The notes: generated by a model not told the origin, from the sequence alone. A DNA stretch of 64,000 nucleotides from JAVJRN01 sp040218415 (GCA_040218415.1 JAVJRN010000029.1:62001-126000), one strand, 5' to 3'; shown: positions 42,278 through 52,249, numbered from the stretch's first letter. Program-made: numbers and translations.

Positions 42278-42434
42278 TTTTAATTAATTTCAAAATTCGA
42301 ATTTACAAGATTTTGCGTTCAAGATTGAAGACTGTTCAAACAAACTAAGATAATAAACATCCTATTCGTACAATCTATTTATCACAATGAAGTTATCAAT
42401 AACGAAATCAAACCTTAATCAATCATAGTATAAA

Positions 42435-43643
42435 GTGTCTGAGGAAATACCTTTTGGAAGAATAGAAAACGGCAAAATTTACAAGGCTGCTTGGAGAAAT
42501 AATCCTGAAAGGATTATAGGAGAGGTAAAATCGGAGGATGAAGAATCGTCTATTCAATACTTTCAAAACAAGTATGCTGATTTAGCTCAAAAAGTAGATG
42601 CCCTCGCCACCAAGATTAACAACTCCGAAAACAAAGGCTCTTATCTCATGAAGCTCGTGCACCTACAAGGTTTAATCATCGACCATGAAGGGCTTGGAGA
42701 TTATACAAAGCTTGCTGACGATCTTGAAGGCTTGGAGTCCACGTTGAACGAAATCATTAAAAAAAATAGAGTTCGCAACTCAGAAATAAAAAAATCACTC
42801 ATTGTAGAGATTAAAACTGCAGTACAAGAAATAAACTGGAGAGAATCGACAGAGTCCATTCATGACATAAAATCTCGATGGATAAAGACAGGACATGCAT
42901 TAGAAGAAGATCAAGAGGAGCTCGAAGCAACGTTCTGGAAAGAGATTGAAGATTTTTTTGAAAGGAAAAGGGTGTTTTATGAAGACAAGCGAAGACTTCA
43001 AGGAAAATTTAAGGAGACCTATCAGGCATTGATCAAAGAAGCAGAGGGAGTCTCCTCATTATTTGGGAAAGCTAAGTATGACAAAATAGGCGAACTCAAG
43101 CAACAATGGAAAGAGGTGGGCAATATTGCAAAAGAAGAATACGATCCCCTTTTAAGGACTTTCAATTTCAAACTAAAAACAAGAGCGAAAGATGAAAACT
43201 CTGAAGTCAAGATCCCTCAAATAATTAAAGAATTAGAGTTAATGACCGAAGGTGCAAGGAGGTTAGACTTCAAGCAGTTAGATCAATACAAGAAAACACT
43301 TAAAAATTTCAAAACTTCTGACCCAGGATTGAGAATGCTTCGTAAAGAAGCCCTAAACCAAACTCAGGTATTGATGGAGAAAGATTTTGTTGATAAACTC
43401 GCCAGAAAAAGATTTAATGATTTTGATAAATCGGACGCGAGTAAAAAAAATACCATTCGTATTGGCGTATTGCGAGAATTGCTCAGCAGAGATAAAAGTG
43501 ATTTAGAAACTTTTGAAGAAAATAGCGCAAAATTTAATTCAAGATCAGGAGATACTAGTGATTTGATTCAGAGAAAACTCATCCAACAAAAAAATAAGAT
43601 CGAAGTAAAGGAACGTTTAATGAAATTATTGATAAAAAAATAA
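42435..43643 (+). CDS. DUF349 protein
   Basis: 402 residues from a GTG start. Almost entirely helical with several DUF349 repeats (for example INWRESTESIHDIKSRWIKT and KYDKIGELKQQWKEVGNIAK, each with a conserved W). It is probably an elongated coiled-coil cytosolic protein. Function is unknown in Bacteroidota. Confidence 0.82.
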   Translation: MSEEIPFGRIENGKIYKAAWRNNPERIIGEVKSEDEESSIQYFQNKYADLAQKVDALATKINNSENKGSYLMKLVHLQGLIIDHEGLGDYTKLADDLEGLESTLNEIIKKNRVRNSEIKKSLIVEIKTAVQEINWRESTESIHDIKSRWIKTGHALEEDQEELEATFWKEIEDFFERKRVFYEDKRRLQGKFKETYQALIKEAEGVSSLFGKAKYDKIGELKQQWKEVGNIAKEEYDPLLRTFNFKLKTRAKDENSEVKIPQIIKELELMTEGARRLDFKQLDQYKKTLKNFKTSDPGLRMLRKEALNQTQVLMEKDFVDKLARKRFNDFDKSDASKKNTIRIGVLRELLSRDKSDLETFEENSAKFNSRSGDTSDLIQRKLIQQKNKIEVKERLMKLLIKK

Positions 43644-43714
43644 TTTCTTCATTTATTGAAACCTTTCATGTCCACTTTTCATTATCTAAAAAATGAAAGA
43701 ACAAAGATTAAAAT

Positions 43715-43743
43715 TTGTTTTTTCATTTAAAAACCTATTTTTG
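43715..43743 (+). promoter_or_regulatory. Promoter of the DUF2795 gene
   Basis: TTG at 43715-43717, 18-bp spacer, TATTTTTG at 43736-43743: a good Bacteroidota -33/-7 promoter, 26 bp upstream of the start codon. Confidence 0.6.
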
Positions 43744-43769
43744 CAGGAAATTTTAAAAGGCAGGAAATT

Positions 43770-43991
43770 ATGTATTGGACACTAGAATTAGCATCATATC
43801 TTGAAGATGCACCATGGCCAGCTGCTAAAGACGAGTTAATCGACTTTTCTATTAGATCAGGAGCACCACTTGAAGTAGTCGAGAACCTACAAGAACTTGA
43901 AGACGATGGTAATCCATATGAAAATATAGAAGAAATTTGGCCCGATTATCCAACGAAAGAAGACTTCTTCTTTAATGAGGACGAATACTAA
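43770..43991 (+). CDS. DUF2795 protein
   Basis: 73 residues, acidic, with WTLELASYLEDAPWPAAKDE and the ENLQELEDDGNPYENIEEIW ending found in Bacteroidota DUF2795 proteins. Function unknown. It has its own promoter and a terminator shared with ispD. Confidence 0.82.
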   Translation: MYWTLELASYLEDAPWPAAKDELIDFSIRSGAPLEVVENLQELEDDGNPYENIEEIWPDYPTKEDFFFNEDEY

Positions 43992-44011
43992 AGCAGAAAT
44001 CGCAAGATTTA

Positions 44012-44044
44012 AGAACGCTAGGTCAAAAGCCTAGCGTTTTTTAT
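44012..44044. terminator. Bidirectional terminator overlapping the ispD stop codon
   Basis: AACGCTAGG (44014-44022) and CCTAGCGTT (44030-44038) around tcaaaag, then a T-run. The ispD stop codon (44031-44033) lies within the right arm. Confidence 0.85.
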
Positions 44045-44717
44045 TTAACAACGCTTCGGCAATGATCAAATCATCTGGCGTAGTAATTTTTAAATTACTA
44101 TAATCCCCTTCAACCAGAGTTACTTCATTGCCTGCTGCCTCATACACAGAGGCATCATCGGTATAGCCCTGACCTGCATCGATCTGATGATACGCACGCT
44201 TAATTTCGTTTAACCTAAAAGTCTGAGGGGTCTGAACTAACCGATAGTTGGCGCGATCTTTTGTGAAACTCCTTTCACCAGAGATTTCCCTGATTGAATC
44301 TTTTAAGGAAATCGCCACAATTGCACTTCCTTTTTTTTTCGCTACCTCAAAAGATTCTTTTATTGACTCATGACTTACCAATGGGCGCACGGCATCATGT
44401 ACTGCAACAATATCTGTCACTTGATGATTGGGGATCAACAATAAACCATTGTTTACAGAGTCTACACGCGATTCCCCTCCAATTCCAGATGTCACTTTGA
44501 TATCGCTTAAATACTGCCTTTTTATCTCACGCCAAGTTTCAAGGTGTGCCTCAGGCAGTACAACAATAATGTTTATTCCATTGTCATACGCAACGAATTG
44601 CTGAATTGATCTAACGATGATTGGTAAGCCTGAAAGCAATAAAAACTGCTTCGGTATTTCGCTACCCATGCGGGTACCAGATCCACCAGCCACAATAATT
44701 ACATGATTCTGAGACAT
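44031..44717 (-). CDS. ispD: 2-C-methyl-D-erythritol 4-phosphate cytidylyltransferase
   Basis: 228 residues with the nucleotidyltransferase loop VIIVAGGSGTRMGSEIPKQF, then VAVHDAVRPLVS and YRLVQTPQTFR. MEP-pathway enzyme making CDP-ME from MEP and CTP. It follows queA by 7 bp on the same strand. With ispH at 37906, two MEP genes are in this window. Confidence 0.92.
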   Translation of the reverse strand: MSQNHVIIVAGGSGTRMGSEIPKQFLLLSGLPIIVRSIQQFVAYDNGINIIVVLPEAHLETWREIKRQYLSDIKVTSGIGGESRVDSVNNGLLLIPNHQVTDIVAVHDAVRPLVSHESIKESFEVAKKKGSAIVAISLKDSIREISGERSFTKDRANYRLVQTPQTFRLNEIKRAYHQIDAGQGYTDDASVYEAAGNEVTLVEGDYSNLKITTPDDLIIAEALLNKKR

Positions 44718-44724
44718 TAAATCA

Positions 44725-45771
44725 TCAGATAATGAGCATCGCGTCTCCGTAAGTAAAAAAGCGGTATTTTTCTTTGATCGCTGTTTGATATGCCTCCATC
44801 ATTAAGTCATATCCACCAAAAGCGGAAGCCATCATCAAAAGTGTTGATTCAGGTAAGTGAAAATTGGTTATTAACGCATTACAGATTTTAAAATCATATT
44901 GTGGAAATATAAACTTATCTGTCCAACCAGTATTTGATTTTAACCTATTGGTAGCAGAAACCGAAGACTCTAGCGTCCTCATTACTGTCGTACCCACAGC
45001 GCACACGCGTTTCTTTTCATCTAAAGCTCGGTTGACTCGTTCTGCCGTTTGTTCATTGACAAAATAATTCTCAGAATCCATTTTGTGCTTAGTCAAGTCT
45101 TCCACGTCTACTGGCCTAAACGTACCCAGACCGATATGAAGCGTGATGGCCTCAATGTCTACACCAACTATTTCTAGTCTTTTTAATACAGATTGAGTAA
45201 AGTGCAATCCTGCTGTAGGTGCAGCAACTGCCCCTACATTTTTAGCATATATTGTCTGAAATCTTTCTCTATCCTCTGGTACTGTTTCTCTTTCGATATG
45301 CTTGGGCAATGGCGTTTCCCCAAGGCGATCAATCATTTTATAAAAATCAGTTTCATCACCGTCGTACAAAAATCGTATTGTTCTACCTCTTGAAGTGGTA
45401 TTATCTATAACCTCTGCTACTAATTCCCCGTCTCCAAAATAAAGTTTGTTACCAACCCTTATTTTTCTCGCAGGATCTACAAGAACATCCCAAAGTTTCA
45501 TTTCTTTGTTAAGCTCTCTCAAAAGAAAAACTTCAATTTTTGCACCTGTTTTTTCTTTGTTACCGTATAGCCTAGCAGGAAATACTTTAGTGTCGTTTAA
45601 CACCATCATGTCATCTTCAGAAAAATAATCAACAACATCTTTAAATATTTTATGCTCAATTTTACCACTATCTTTATGGATAACCATCAATCGAGACTCG
45701 TCTCTGTTCTCGGTTGGATGTAGTGCTATGTGACTGGAAGGTAAATCAAACTTGAATGCTGATAATTTCAT
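44725..45771 (-). CDS. queA: tRNA preQ1(34) S-adenosylmethionine ribosyltransferase-isomerase
   Basis: 348 residues. Family signatures DDMMVLNDTKVFPARLYG, GAVAAPTAGLHFT and LHIGLGTFRPV are all present, as is the final FTYGDAMLI. It makes epoxyqueuosine at tRNA position 34. Cotranscribed with ispD. Confidence 0.93.
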   Translation of the reverse strand: MKLSAFKFDLPSSHIALHPTENRDESRLMVIHKDSGKIEHKIFKDVVDYFSEDDMMVLNDTKVFPARLYGNKEKTGAKIEVFLLRELNKEMKLWDVLVDPARKIRVGNKLYFGDGELVAEVIDNTTSRGRTIRFLYDGDETDFYKMIDRLGETPLPKHIERETVPEDRERFQTIYAKNVGAVAAPTAGLHFTQSVLKRLEIVGVDIEAITLHIGLGTFRPVDVEDLTKHKMDSENYFVNEQTAERVNRALDEKKRVCAVGTTVMRTLESSVSATNRLKSNTGWTDKFIFPQYDFKICNALITNFHLPESTLLMMASAFGGYDLMMEAYQTAIKEKYRFFTYGDAMLII

Positions 45772-45818
45772 AAGCTCTGTTACTTGGATTAGTCCGAAGA
45801 GTTAATTAAATAAGAGCG

Positions 45819-45826
45819 CAAAATTA
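45819..45826 (-). promoter_or_regulatory. Possible -7 element of queA-ispD
   Basis: TAATTTTG on the minus strand fits TAnnTTTG, 48 bp before the queA start. No TTG is seen at the expected -33 distance. Confidence 0.35.
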
Positions 45827-45880
45827 TAAAAAAGCATTTACTTTACTACTAAGTATATTTAATAAGGTAACAATAACAAC

Positions 45881-47134
45881 GTGATAATTGTCCGACTCAT
45901 ATTAGAAAGCTTCAGATTCGCATGGAATGCACTTCGCATGAACCTACTTCGAACAACCCTATCATTACTAGGCGTAACTATTGGAATTTTTGCAATCATC
46001 GCCGTTTTCACCTTAGTAGACTCCTTAGAAAAAAGCATAAAAGACAGTCTCAACTTCTTAGGAACGAATAACATTAACGTGGAAAAATGGCCTTATGGTT
46101 TTGACAAGCCCGTATATCAGTGGTGGGACTATTTGAGACGACCCTATCCTACCTTTGATGAGTATAAGTTTTTAGGTGAAAACTTAAAGAACGCACAAGC
46201 CATCAGCATATTTACAGTGCGTGGTGGGATTACGGCAAAAAGAGGATCAAATTCCAGTACAGACCTAGATTTATTAGGAATTGTACATGGCCACAAAAAT
46301 GTTTACGAAATAGCGATACAACAAGGAAGATTCTTTACTGCTGAAGAAGCCAATGGCGGAAAAAACGTGGCTATTTTGGGGCATAGAGCAGCGAAGGAAC
46401 TGTTTCCCTTTGTGAGTCCGGTTGGAAAAGAAATAAAAATCAGAGGTTTAAAATATTATATTATTGGTACTATTGAAGAAGAAGGCGATTCGTTTCTCGG
46501 TGCTCCTTCCAATGATGAAAATATTTACATTCCATTTAAATCATTTTTAAAGATATTCTACGTCGGAAAAAATGCAGGAGTTGAGCCCCGAATTACAGTT
46601 AAAGGATTGGATACTGATATTGGATTAGTCGAATTAGAAGCGGAGCTCAGAGGTCTCATGCGTAAAAAAAGAGGTTTAAAACCAAAAGCTGAGGATAATT
46701 TCGCATTGAATAGACCAGAAGCAATTGCCAACTTTATAGGGTCTACTTTCGACATCATTGGCATTGCCGGATGGGTGATTGGAGGTTTTTCGATTTTAGT
46801 TGGTGGCTTTGGTATTGCCAATATTATGTTTGTCTCCGTAAGAGAACGCACCAATATTATAGGCATACAAAAATCGCTGGGTGCTAAAAACTATTTTATT
46901 TTATTTCAATTTCTCTTTGAATCTATATTCCTTAGCTTAATTGGAGGAGGGATAGGTATTACGCTAGTTTGGCTACTGTCTTTTGCGTCGATAGGATCAC
47001 TAGAACTGGAATTAAGCATAAGCAATGTGGCACTTGGCTTAGGTGTTTCTGCCGCAATAGGTATCGCATCGGGAATCATACCAGCTGCAATGGCTGCCCG
47101 TATGGATCCAGTAATTGCTATCAGGACACAATAA
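45881..47134 (+). CDS. MacB/FtsX-type ABC transporter permease
   Basis: 417 residues from a GTG start. One N-terminal membrane helix (LRTTLSLLGVTIGIFAIIAVFTL), a large periplasmic MacB_PCD domain (about 45-265) and three C-terminal helices with the FtsX signature GGFGIANIMFVSVRERTNII. It exports lipoproteins, peptides or macrolide-like molecules, or signals mechanically. No ABC ATPase gene is adjacent. Confidence 0.88.
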   Translation: MIIVRLILESFRFAWNALRMNLLRTTLSLLGVTIGIFAIIAVFTLVDSLEKSIKDSLNFLGTNNINVEKWPYGFDKPVYQWWDYLRRPYPTFDEYKFLGENLKNAQAISIFTVRGGITAKRGSNSSTDLDLLGIVHGHKNVYEIAIQQGRFFTAEEANGGKNVAILGHRAAKELFPFVSPVGKEIKIRGLKYYIIGTIEEEGDSFLGAPSNDENIYIPFKSFLKIFYVGKNAGVEPRITVKGLDTDIGLVELEAELRGLMRKKRGLKPKAEDNFALNRPEAIANFIGSTFDIIGIAGWVIGGFSILVGGFGIANIMFVSVRERTNIIGIQKSLGAKNYFILFQFLFESIFLSLIGGGIGITLVWLLSFASIGSLELELSISNVALGLGVSAAIGIASGIIPAAMAARMDPVIAIRTQ

Positions 47135-47140
47135 TCTACA

Positions 47141-47175
47141 TCAAAAAAAGAGCGACATCTGCCGCTCTTTTTTCA
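47141..47175. terminator. Bidirectional terminator between the permease gene and recA
   Basis: AAAAAAGAGCG (47144-47154) and CGCTCTTTTTT (47163-47173) around acatctgc. Confidence 0.85.
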
Positions 47176-47209
47176 ATATTGTTAAATTCTCAATCCTGTA
47201 ACTTTTAGT

Positions 47210-48241
47210 TCAAGCGTCGACTTCAACACTATCTCCCGCAATTTTTGCTTTTATCTTAGTTTCCAGTTCTTCCATTAATTCTGGGTTGTCCTCGATAAGT
47301 TGTTTCACAGTATCTCTACCCTGCCCTAACTTATTATCGTTATAAGAAAACCAAGATCCAGACTTCTTGATAACATCTAGTTCTACGCCTATATCTACAA
47401 TTTCTCCTGACTTACTTATTCCTCGACCATACATAATATCGAATTCAACAACTTTAAATGGAGGAGCTACTTTGTTTTTAACCACTTTAACCCTCGTTCT
47501 ATTGCCAAGAATATTGTCCGCATTTTCTTTGATCTGGCCTATTCTCCTGATGTCTAACCTTACGGAAGCATAAAACTTAAGTGCATTACCACCAGTAGTT
47601 GTCTCAGGATTCCCAAACATTACACCGATCTTCTCTCGAAGTTGATTGATGAAAATGCAACAGCAACCCGTTTTATTTATTGCACCTGTAAGTTTTCTAA
47701 GTGCCTGAGACATCAAACGTGCTTGAAGACCCATTTTACTATCCCCCATTTCTCCTTCCAGCTCAGCTCTAGGAACTAAGGCTGCTACAGAGTCAATCAC
47801 AATAATATCAATCGCTCCTGATCTTATCAGATGCTCTGTAATTTCTAACGCTTGCTCTCCATTATCTGGTTGAGATATGAGCAAATTTTCCGTATCAATT
47901 CCCAGTTTCTCCGCATAACCTTTATCAAAAGCATGCTCTGCATCGATTATTGCGGCTAGTCCGCCCTTTTTCTGTGCTTCTGCGATACAGTGCATGGATA
48001 ATGTGGTCTTACCAGAAGACTCTGGACCATAAATTTCGATAACTCGTCCTTTTGGAATTCCCCCTACACCCAAAGCCATGTCTAGCCCTAAAGAACCTGT
48101 AGATATAGTAGGCACATCAAGCACCTTATTGTCACTCAACTTCATGATAGTACCTTTACCATAGGTTTTTTCAAGCTTATCTATCGTAAGTTGTAGTGCT
48201 TTAAATTTTTCAGAATTATCTGTTATTGTCTTATTTTTCAC
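47210..48241 (-). CDS. recA: Recombinase RecA
   Basis: 343 residues from the GTG at 48241, which gives the normal short N-terminus before KFKALQLTIDKLEKTYGKGT. A TTG 11 codons upstream is the alternative. Walker A is GPESSGKTT, followed by the IDSVAALVPRAELEGEMGDS segment and loop L2 in GGNALKFYAS. DNA strand exchange and SOS coprotease. I see no LexA-type box upstream. Confidence 0.95.
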   Translation of the reverse strand: MKNKTITDNSEKFKALQLTIDKLEKTYGKGTIMKLSDNKVLDVPTISTGSLGLDMALGVGGIPKGRVIEIYGPESSGKTTLSMHCIAEAQKKGGLAAIIDAEHAFDKGYAEKLGIDTENLLISQPDNGEQALEITEHLIRSGAIDIIVIDSVAALVPRAELEGEMGDSKMGLQARLMSQALRKLTGAINKTGCCCIFINQLREKIGVMFGNPETTTGGNALKFYASVRLDIRRIGQIKENADNILGNRTRVKVVKNKVAPPFKVVEFDIMYGRGISKSGEIVDIGVELDVIKKSGSWFSYNDNKLGQGRDTVKQLIEDNPELMEELETKIKAKIAGDSVEVDA

Positions 48242-48364
48242 GTGTATATGTGTTTGGTCTGCTTTAACTATCAAAAAACAAAGTATGTAAAATATTAGAA
48301 TCTTGACGAATCATCAATCCAAAAATATTAGTAATATTATCTAAATACTAATTTAATTAGTAAA

Positions 48365-49384
48365 ATGCTGAAGAAAATAGTAATCTCTTTTATTTTTATC
48401 ATTTCAATGCTCGTTATATGGCAATGGCCGCTACTAATTTATGGAATTCAACAGGGAAAAGGACAGTTGAATGTAATAATAAAAGCAAAACCCATCAAAT
48501 ATTTTCTAGAAGATGAAAATTTTCCAGATTCTCTTAAAGCAAAATTAATAATCGCTCAGAAAGCTAGAACTTTTGCTATACAAAAGCTCGGGCTTAAAAA
48601 TTCGGACAATTACACCAAAATGTATAATCAAAAAGGTGAAGTGCTACTTTGGAATCTTTCAGCTTGTGCGCCATATCAGCTCCAACCTTACCAATGGAGT
48701 TTTCCCTTTTTGGGCGAAATGCCTTATAAAGGCTTTTTTGATCTTGATGAAGCAAAGCAGGAGCAAGCCAAACTTGATACACTCGGTTATGACACCCGTA
48801 TTAGGCCCGTAGGAGGTTGGTCTACCTTGGGGATTTTAAATGATCCAATACTTTCCAATATGCTCCAAAGGTCAGATGGAGCGTTGGCCGAAGTAATTAT
48901 TCATGAACTCACTCATTCCACAATTTTCATTAAAAACAATATCGAGTTTAATGAAAACCTCGCTTCATTTATTGGAGAGCAAGGTGCTCAAGCGTTTTTA
49001 GCAAAAGAGTTTAAGCAAAGTCCCGAAAAACTTGAAAGTTATATTGCTTCTGAAAAGGATGGCCGGATGTTTAGGCAACACATGCTTATTGGAACAGATA
49101 GTCTTAACTTACTCTACTTGAAAATGGATGATACTTTAGCTAATAAGACTAAATCAAGATTGAAAGGAGCTTTAATTCAAAAGATTGTTAATCAGTTAGA
49201 CACTGTACCTTTCACCAATTTGAGATACAAAAAGATCTTTGACAAGCAGCTTCCAAATAATGCCTATTTTATGTCATTGAAAAGGTATCATTCGCAAAAA
49301 GACACATTAAATGAACTCTACACCGCATATAACCAAGATATTAAAAAAATGATCGAAGGGCTCAAAGAAAAATATAGTGAGTGA
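48365..49384 (+). CDS. Putative zinc aminopeptidase (COG4324 / PF10023)
   Basis: 339 residues with an N-terminal membrane anchor or signal (about 5-28). Family landmarks VGGWSTLGILNDPILSNML and the zinc motif HELTH (IIHELTHSTIFIKNNIEFNE) with the downstream Glu in NENLASFIGEQG. Predicted periplasmic metallopeptidase. Confidence 0.85.
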   Translation: MLKKIVISFIFIISMLVIWQWPLLIYGIQQGKGQLNVIIKAKPIKYFLEDENFPDSLKAKLIIAQKARTFAIQKLGLKNSDNYTKMYNQKGEVLLWNLSACAPYQLQPYQWSFPFLGEMPYKGFFDLDEAKQEQAKLDTLGYDTRIRPVGGWSTLGILNDPILSNMLQRSDGALAEVIIHELTHSTIFIKNNIEFNENLASFIGEQGAQAFLAKEFKQSPEKLESYIASEKDGRMFRQHMLIGTDSLNLLYLKMDDTLANKTKSRLKGALIQKIVNQLDTVPFTNLRYKKIFDKQLPNNAYFMSLKRYHSQKDTLNELYTAYNQDIKKMIEGLKEKYSE

Positions 49385-49552
49385 ATTCAAATTAATAAAT
49401 TGTTACTATTCAAATCCCTGCATGTAATCTCTTAAATTTTGAATAATATCGACTTCAGAAAAGGTAAATCGCAAGAAATAATGACTTTTATGAATATACA
49501 CTACGAAGTGTTAACTTCAATTTACCTGAGCATTAACTCCAAGTAAAAACAA

Positions 49553-50239
49553 ATGGCAAAGCATAATCAAAAAATCCTCGTTGTAGATGATGAAGCAGAC
49601 ATTCTCGAGTTATTAAAATACAATTTAGTGAAGGAGGGTTACGATGTTAAAACTGCACCCGACGGTATCAAAGGCATAGATATTGCAAAAACCTTCATCC
49701 CTGACTTGATAATTTTAGACATCATGATGCCTAAGCAAGATGGAGTAGAAACTTGTAGACAAGTTCGCGAAATTCCAGAATTATCAAACGCCTTCGTTAT
49801 CTTCTTAACAGCTCGTGCGGAGGAATACAGTGAAGTTGCGGCATTTGACATGGGTGCCGATGACTATATCAATAAGCCAATAAAACCACGAGCTTTAGTT
49901 AGTAGAATAAATGCACTTTTCCGGAGAGAATCGAAGAAGAAAAAAGAAAACACCAACATAACGATTGGAGATCTTGTTATCGACAGATCAAGCTACACAG
50001 TCGTCTTCAATGACAAAAAAATTAATCTTCCAAAAAAGGAATTTGAACTTCTCCATTTTCTTGCTGAAAATCCAGGTAAGGTATTTAGTCGAGATGAGTT
50101 GCTCCAAAATATTTGGGGAACCGATGTATATGTACTGGCGAGAACGGTCGATGTACACATCAGAAAAGTTAGAGAGAAAATTGGCGAAGGTTATATTTCC
50201 ACAGTAAAAGGTGTTGGTTACAAATTTGACATAAACTAA
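49553..50239 (+). CDS. PhoB/OmpR-type response regulator
   Basis: 228 residues. Receiver domain with acidic pocket D12-D13, phosphoacceptor D56 (IILDIMMP) and K108 (INKPIKPRA). OmpR-type winged helix at about 130-228 (FSRDELLQNIWG, VDVHIRKVREKIG). It pairs with the histidine kinase 5 bp downstream. The combination resembles PhoB/PhoR, but no phosphate genes are nearby. Confidence 0.92.
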   Translation: MAKHNQKILVVDDEADILELLKYNLVKEGYDVKTAPDGIKGIDIAKTFIPDLIILDIMMPKQDGVETCRQVREIPELSNAFVIFLTARAEEYSEVAAFDMGADDYINKPIKPRALVSRINALFRRESKKKKENTNITIGDLVIDRSSYTVVFNDKKINLPKKEFELLHFLAENPGKVFSRDELLQNIWGTDVYVLARTVDVHIRKVREKIGEGYISTVKGVGYKFDIN

Positions 50240-50244
50240 TCAAC

Positions 50245-51327
50245 ATGCTCAACTCAAGAGGTTTAGCACTCTTATTAGCTTTGTTCATATCGCTGATAAC
50301 CACTGCTTTTATAAGCATGGTGCCTACGATAAGTAACACTGCGCTATTTATTGCATTTTTACTTTCCTTCTCGTCCTCTTATATTTTCATTCGCTTGGCC
50401 TTGGAGTTTGTTTTTTTTAGACAAATAGATAAAATATACGAAGATCTTTCCTTGATAAAGGATCCGAAACTAGCATCAATCAAACATAAAACTGAACAAA
50501 AATCTTTCAATCCGCTAAAAAGGATTAATAAAGAAATAAAAAATTACGTTGAAGAAAAGCAACTTGAAATTCAGGAGTTAAAAAGAATGGAAACATTTCG
50601 ACGCGAATTTATTGCCGATGTTTCCCACGAACTGAAAACACCCATATTCGCCGCTCAAGGTTTTGTACATACACTGCTCGACGGGGCAGTTGAGGACAAG
50701 AAAGTAAGATCGAAATTTCTCAAAAAAGCTGCTAAAAGTTTAGATGGACTGGATATTCTAGTGCAAGACTTATTGACCATTTCGCAAATGGAAACTGGAG
50801 AAATAAAAATGCATTTTGAAGATTTCGATATTGTTCGAATGTGCAAAGAAGTCATGGATCAGTTAGAAGGTAAAGCCGAGAAAAATAAAATTGCATTGTC
50901 CATTAAGTATCCCTCTGATAAGATATACGTCATCGGTGATTATAGAAGGATTTACCAAGTAATCACCAACTTGCTATCTAACGCTATCAAATACACCAAA
51001 AAAGATGGTGCCGCTATCATTCAGATACTTGTAGAAAACGATAAAGTAATCACTTCCATAGCCGACAATGGCCGAGGAATTCCAAAAGAAGATCTATCTC
51101 GGATATTTGGTAGGTTTTATCGGGTAGATAAATCAAGATCAAAAGAAAAAGGTGGAACCGGCCTTGGACTAGCCATCGTTAAACACATTATGGAGGGTCA
51201 CGATTCAAAAGTTGAGGTAGAAAGTGAATTAAAGAAAGGATCAACCTTTAGCTTTGCTCTGAAAAAAGGAGAGTTTAAGCCAACTCGCATCTTAGATGAC
51301 GAGGACGATGAGGATGACTATGCATAA
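50245..51327 (+). CDS. PhoR-like sensor histidine kinase
   Basis: 360 residues: two N-terminal membrane helices (about 7-25 and 32-52) with hardly any periplasmic loop, so it probably senses membrane or cytosolic cues or a partner protein. H-box ADVSHELKTP with His128, N-box NLLSNAIKYT (242-251), G1 DNGRG (274-278), G2 GTGLGL (304-309). The C-terminus is a run of Asp and Glu. Confidence 0.92.
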   Translation: MLNSRGLALLLALFISLITTAFISMVPTISNTALFIAFLLSFSSSYIFIRLALEFVFFRQIDKIYEDLSLIKDPKLASIKHKTEQKSFNPLKRINKEIKNYVEEKQLEIQELKRMETFRREFIADVSHELKTPIFAAQGFVHTLLDGAVEDKKVRSKFLKKAAKSLDGLDILVQDLLTISQMETGEIKMHFEDFDIVRMCKEVMDQLEGKAEKNKIALSIKYPSDKIYVIGDYRRIYQVITNLLSNAIKYTKKDGAAIIQILVENDKVITSIADNGRGIPKEDLSRIFGRFYRVDKSRSKEKGGTGLGLAIVKHIMEGHDSKVEVESELKKGSTFSFALKKGEFKPTRILDDEDDEDDYA

Positions 51328-52045
51328 ATACGCTAAGAATATTAATTTCGAAGATTTGATCATTTTCGAAAACGACCACTATATAATAATTAATAAACCA
51401 CCCTACTTGAGTACACTGGAGGATAGACACGACCCAATCAATCTCCTCAAATTAGCCAAAGAATATAACGCCGACGCTCAAGTTTGCCACAGACTAGATA
51501 AGGAGACATCAGGCGTTTTAGTGATAGCCAAGCATTTTGAGGCTTACAGACATTTTTCCATTATGCTGGAAAAGCGTCAAGTAAAAAAGATCTATCATGC
51601 CGTGAGTCACGGACTACATCAAATCCAAAACCTAGAAGCTGATGAGCCGATCGCTGTGGGAGCAAACAAATCAAGAATTGATTTTCGCGAAGGAAAACCA
51701 TCACTTACCTTAATCGCCACGCTCGAAAATTTCCGAAACCATACTTTATTTAAATGCTTCCCCGTTTCTGGAAGACTTCACCAAATCAGAGTGCACTTGG
51801 CTCATCACGAAGCGCCCATTGTTTCGGATCCAGCATATGCCGGAGACATGATTTATTTATCGGATATTAAGAAGAAATACAATATCAAAAAGTTTGAAGA
51901 AGAACAACCTTTGATCCCTCGCGTTGCTCTTCATGCAGAAAACATTGTTTTCAGGAACTACGGAGACGATAAGGAAATAACCGCGTCCGCACCTTACCCA
52001 AAGGATTTTGCCGTTCTTATCAAGCAACTAAGACGCAATACTTGA
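51320..52045 (+). CDS. RluA-family RNA pseudouridine synthase
   Basis: 241 residues from the ATG at 51320, overlapping the kinase stop by 8 bp; an ATG two codons earlier is also possible. The catalytic Asp is in CHRLDKETSGVL, with GRLHQIRVHLAH and DPAYAG further on. There is no S4 domain, unlike RluC or RluD. Target uridine unknown. Confidence 0.88.
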   Translation: MHKYAKNINFEDLIIFENDHYIIINKPPYLSTLEDRHDPINLLKLAKEYNADAQVCHRLDKETSGVLVIAKHFEAYRHFSIMLEKRQVKKIYHAVSHGLHQIQNLEADEPIAVGANKSRIDFREGKPSLTLIATLENFRNHTLFKCFPVSGRLHQIRVHLAHHEAPIVSDPAYAGDMIYLSDIKKKYNIKKFEEEQPLIPRVALHAENIVFRNYGDDKEITASAPYPKDFAVLIKQLRRNT

Positions 52046-52172
52046 CTCTTAAGCCATCTCTGAAATTCCAGAGATTCTGAAGGATTTTTTATGTAAAAGT
52101 GAGAAACGACCAGATAGCTAAAAAAATGATTCAAGCAATCAGTGACGCATTTCTTTAAATAACATCACCTTG

Positions 52173-52203
52173 TTGCTTTTAAAAATATAAATTTCTATTT
52201 TTG
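52173..52203 (+). promoter_or_regulatory. Promoter of the rplM-rpsI-rpsB operon
   Basis: TTG at 52173-52175, 20-bp spacer, TATTTTTG at 52196-52203: matches the Bacteroidota -33/-7 consensus, about 47 bp before the rplM start. Confidence 0.65.
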
Positions 52204-52210
52204 TGTCCCT

Positions 52211-52231
52211 TTTTCAGGAAGAGCCTGAAAA
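52211..52231 (+). promoter_or_regulatory. Leader hairpin of rplM
   Basis: TTTTCAGG pairs with CCTGAAAA around aagag, at the very 5' end of the predicted transcript and 18 bp before the start codon. It could be an autoregulatory ribosomal-protein leader. Confidence 0.45.
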
Positions 52232-52249
52232 CGCTAAAAATAAATAAAA

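Noticed and set aside
52056..52075. Terminator after the pseudouridine synthase gene
   Set aside because: A 7-bp ATCTCTG/CAGAGAT stem exists, but the T-run follows only after a gap of several bases, so the evidence is weak.
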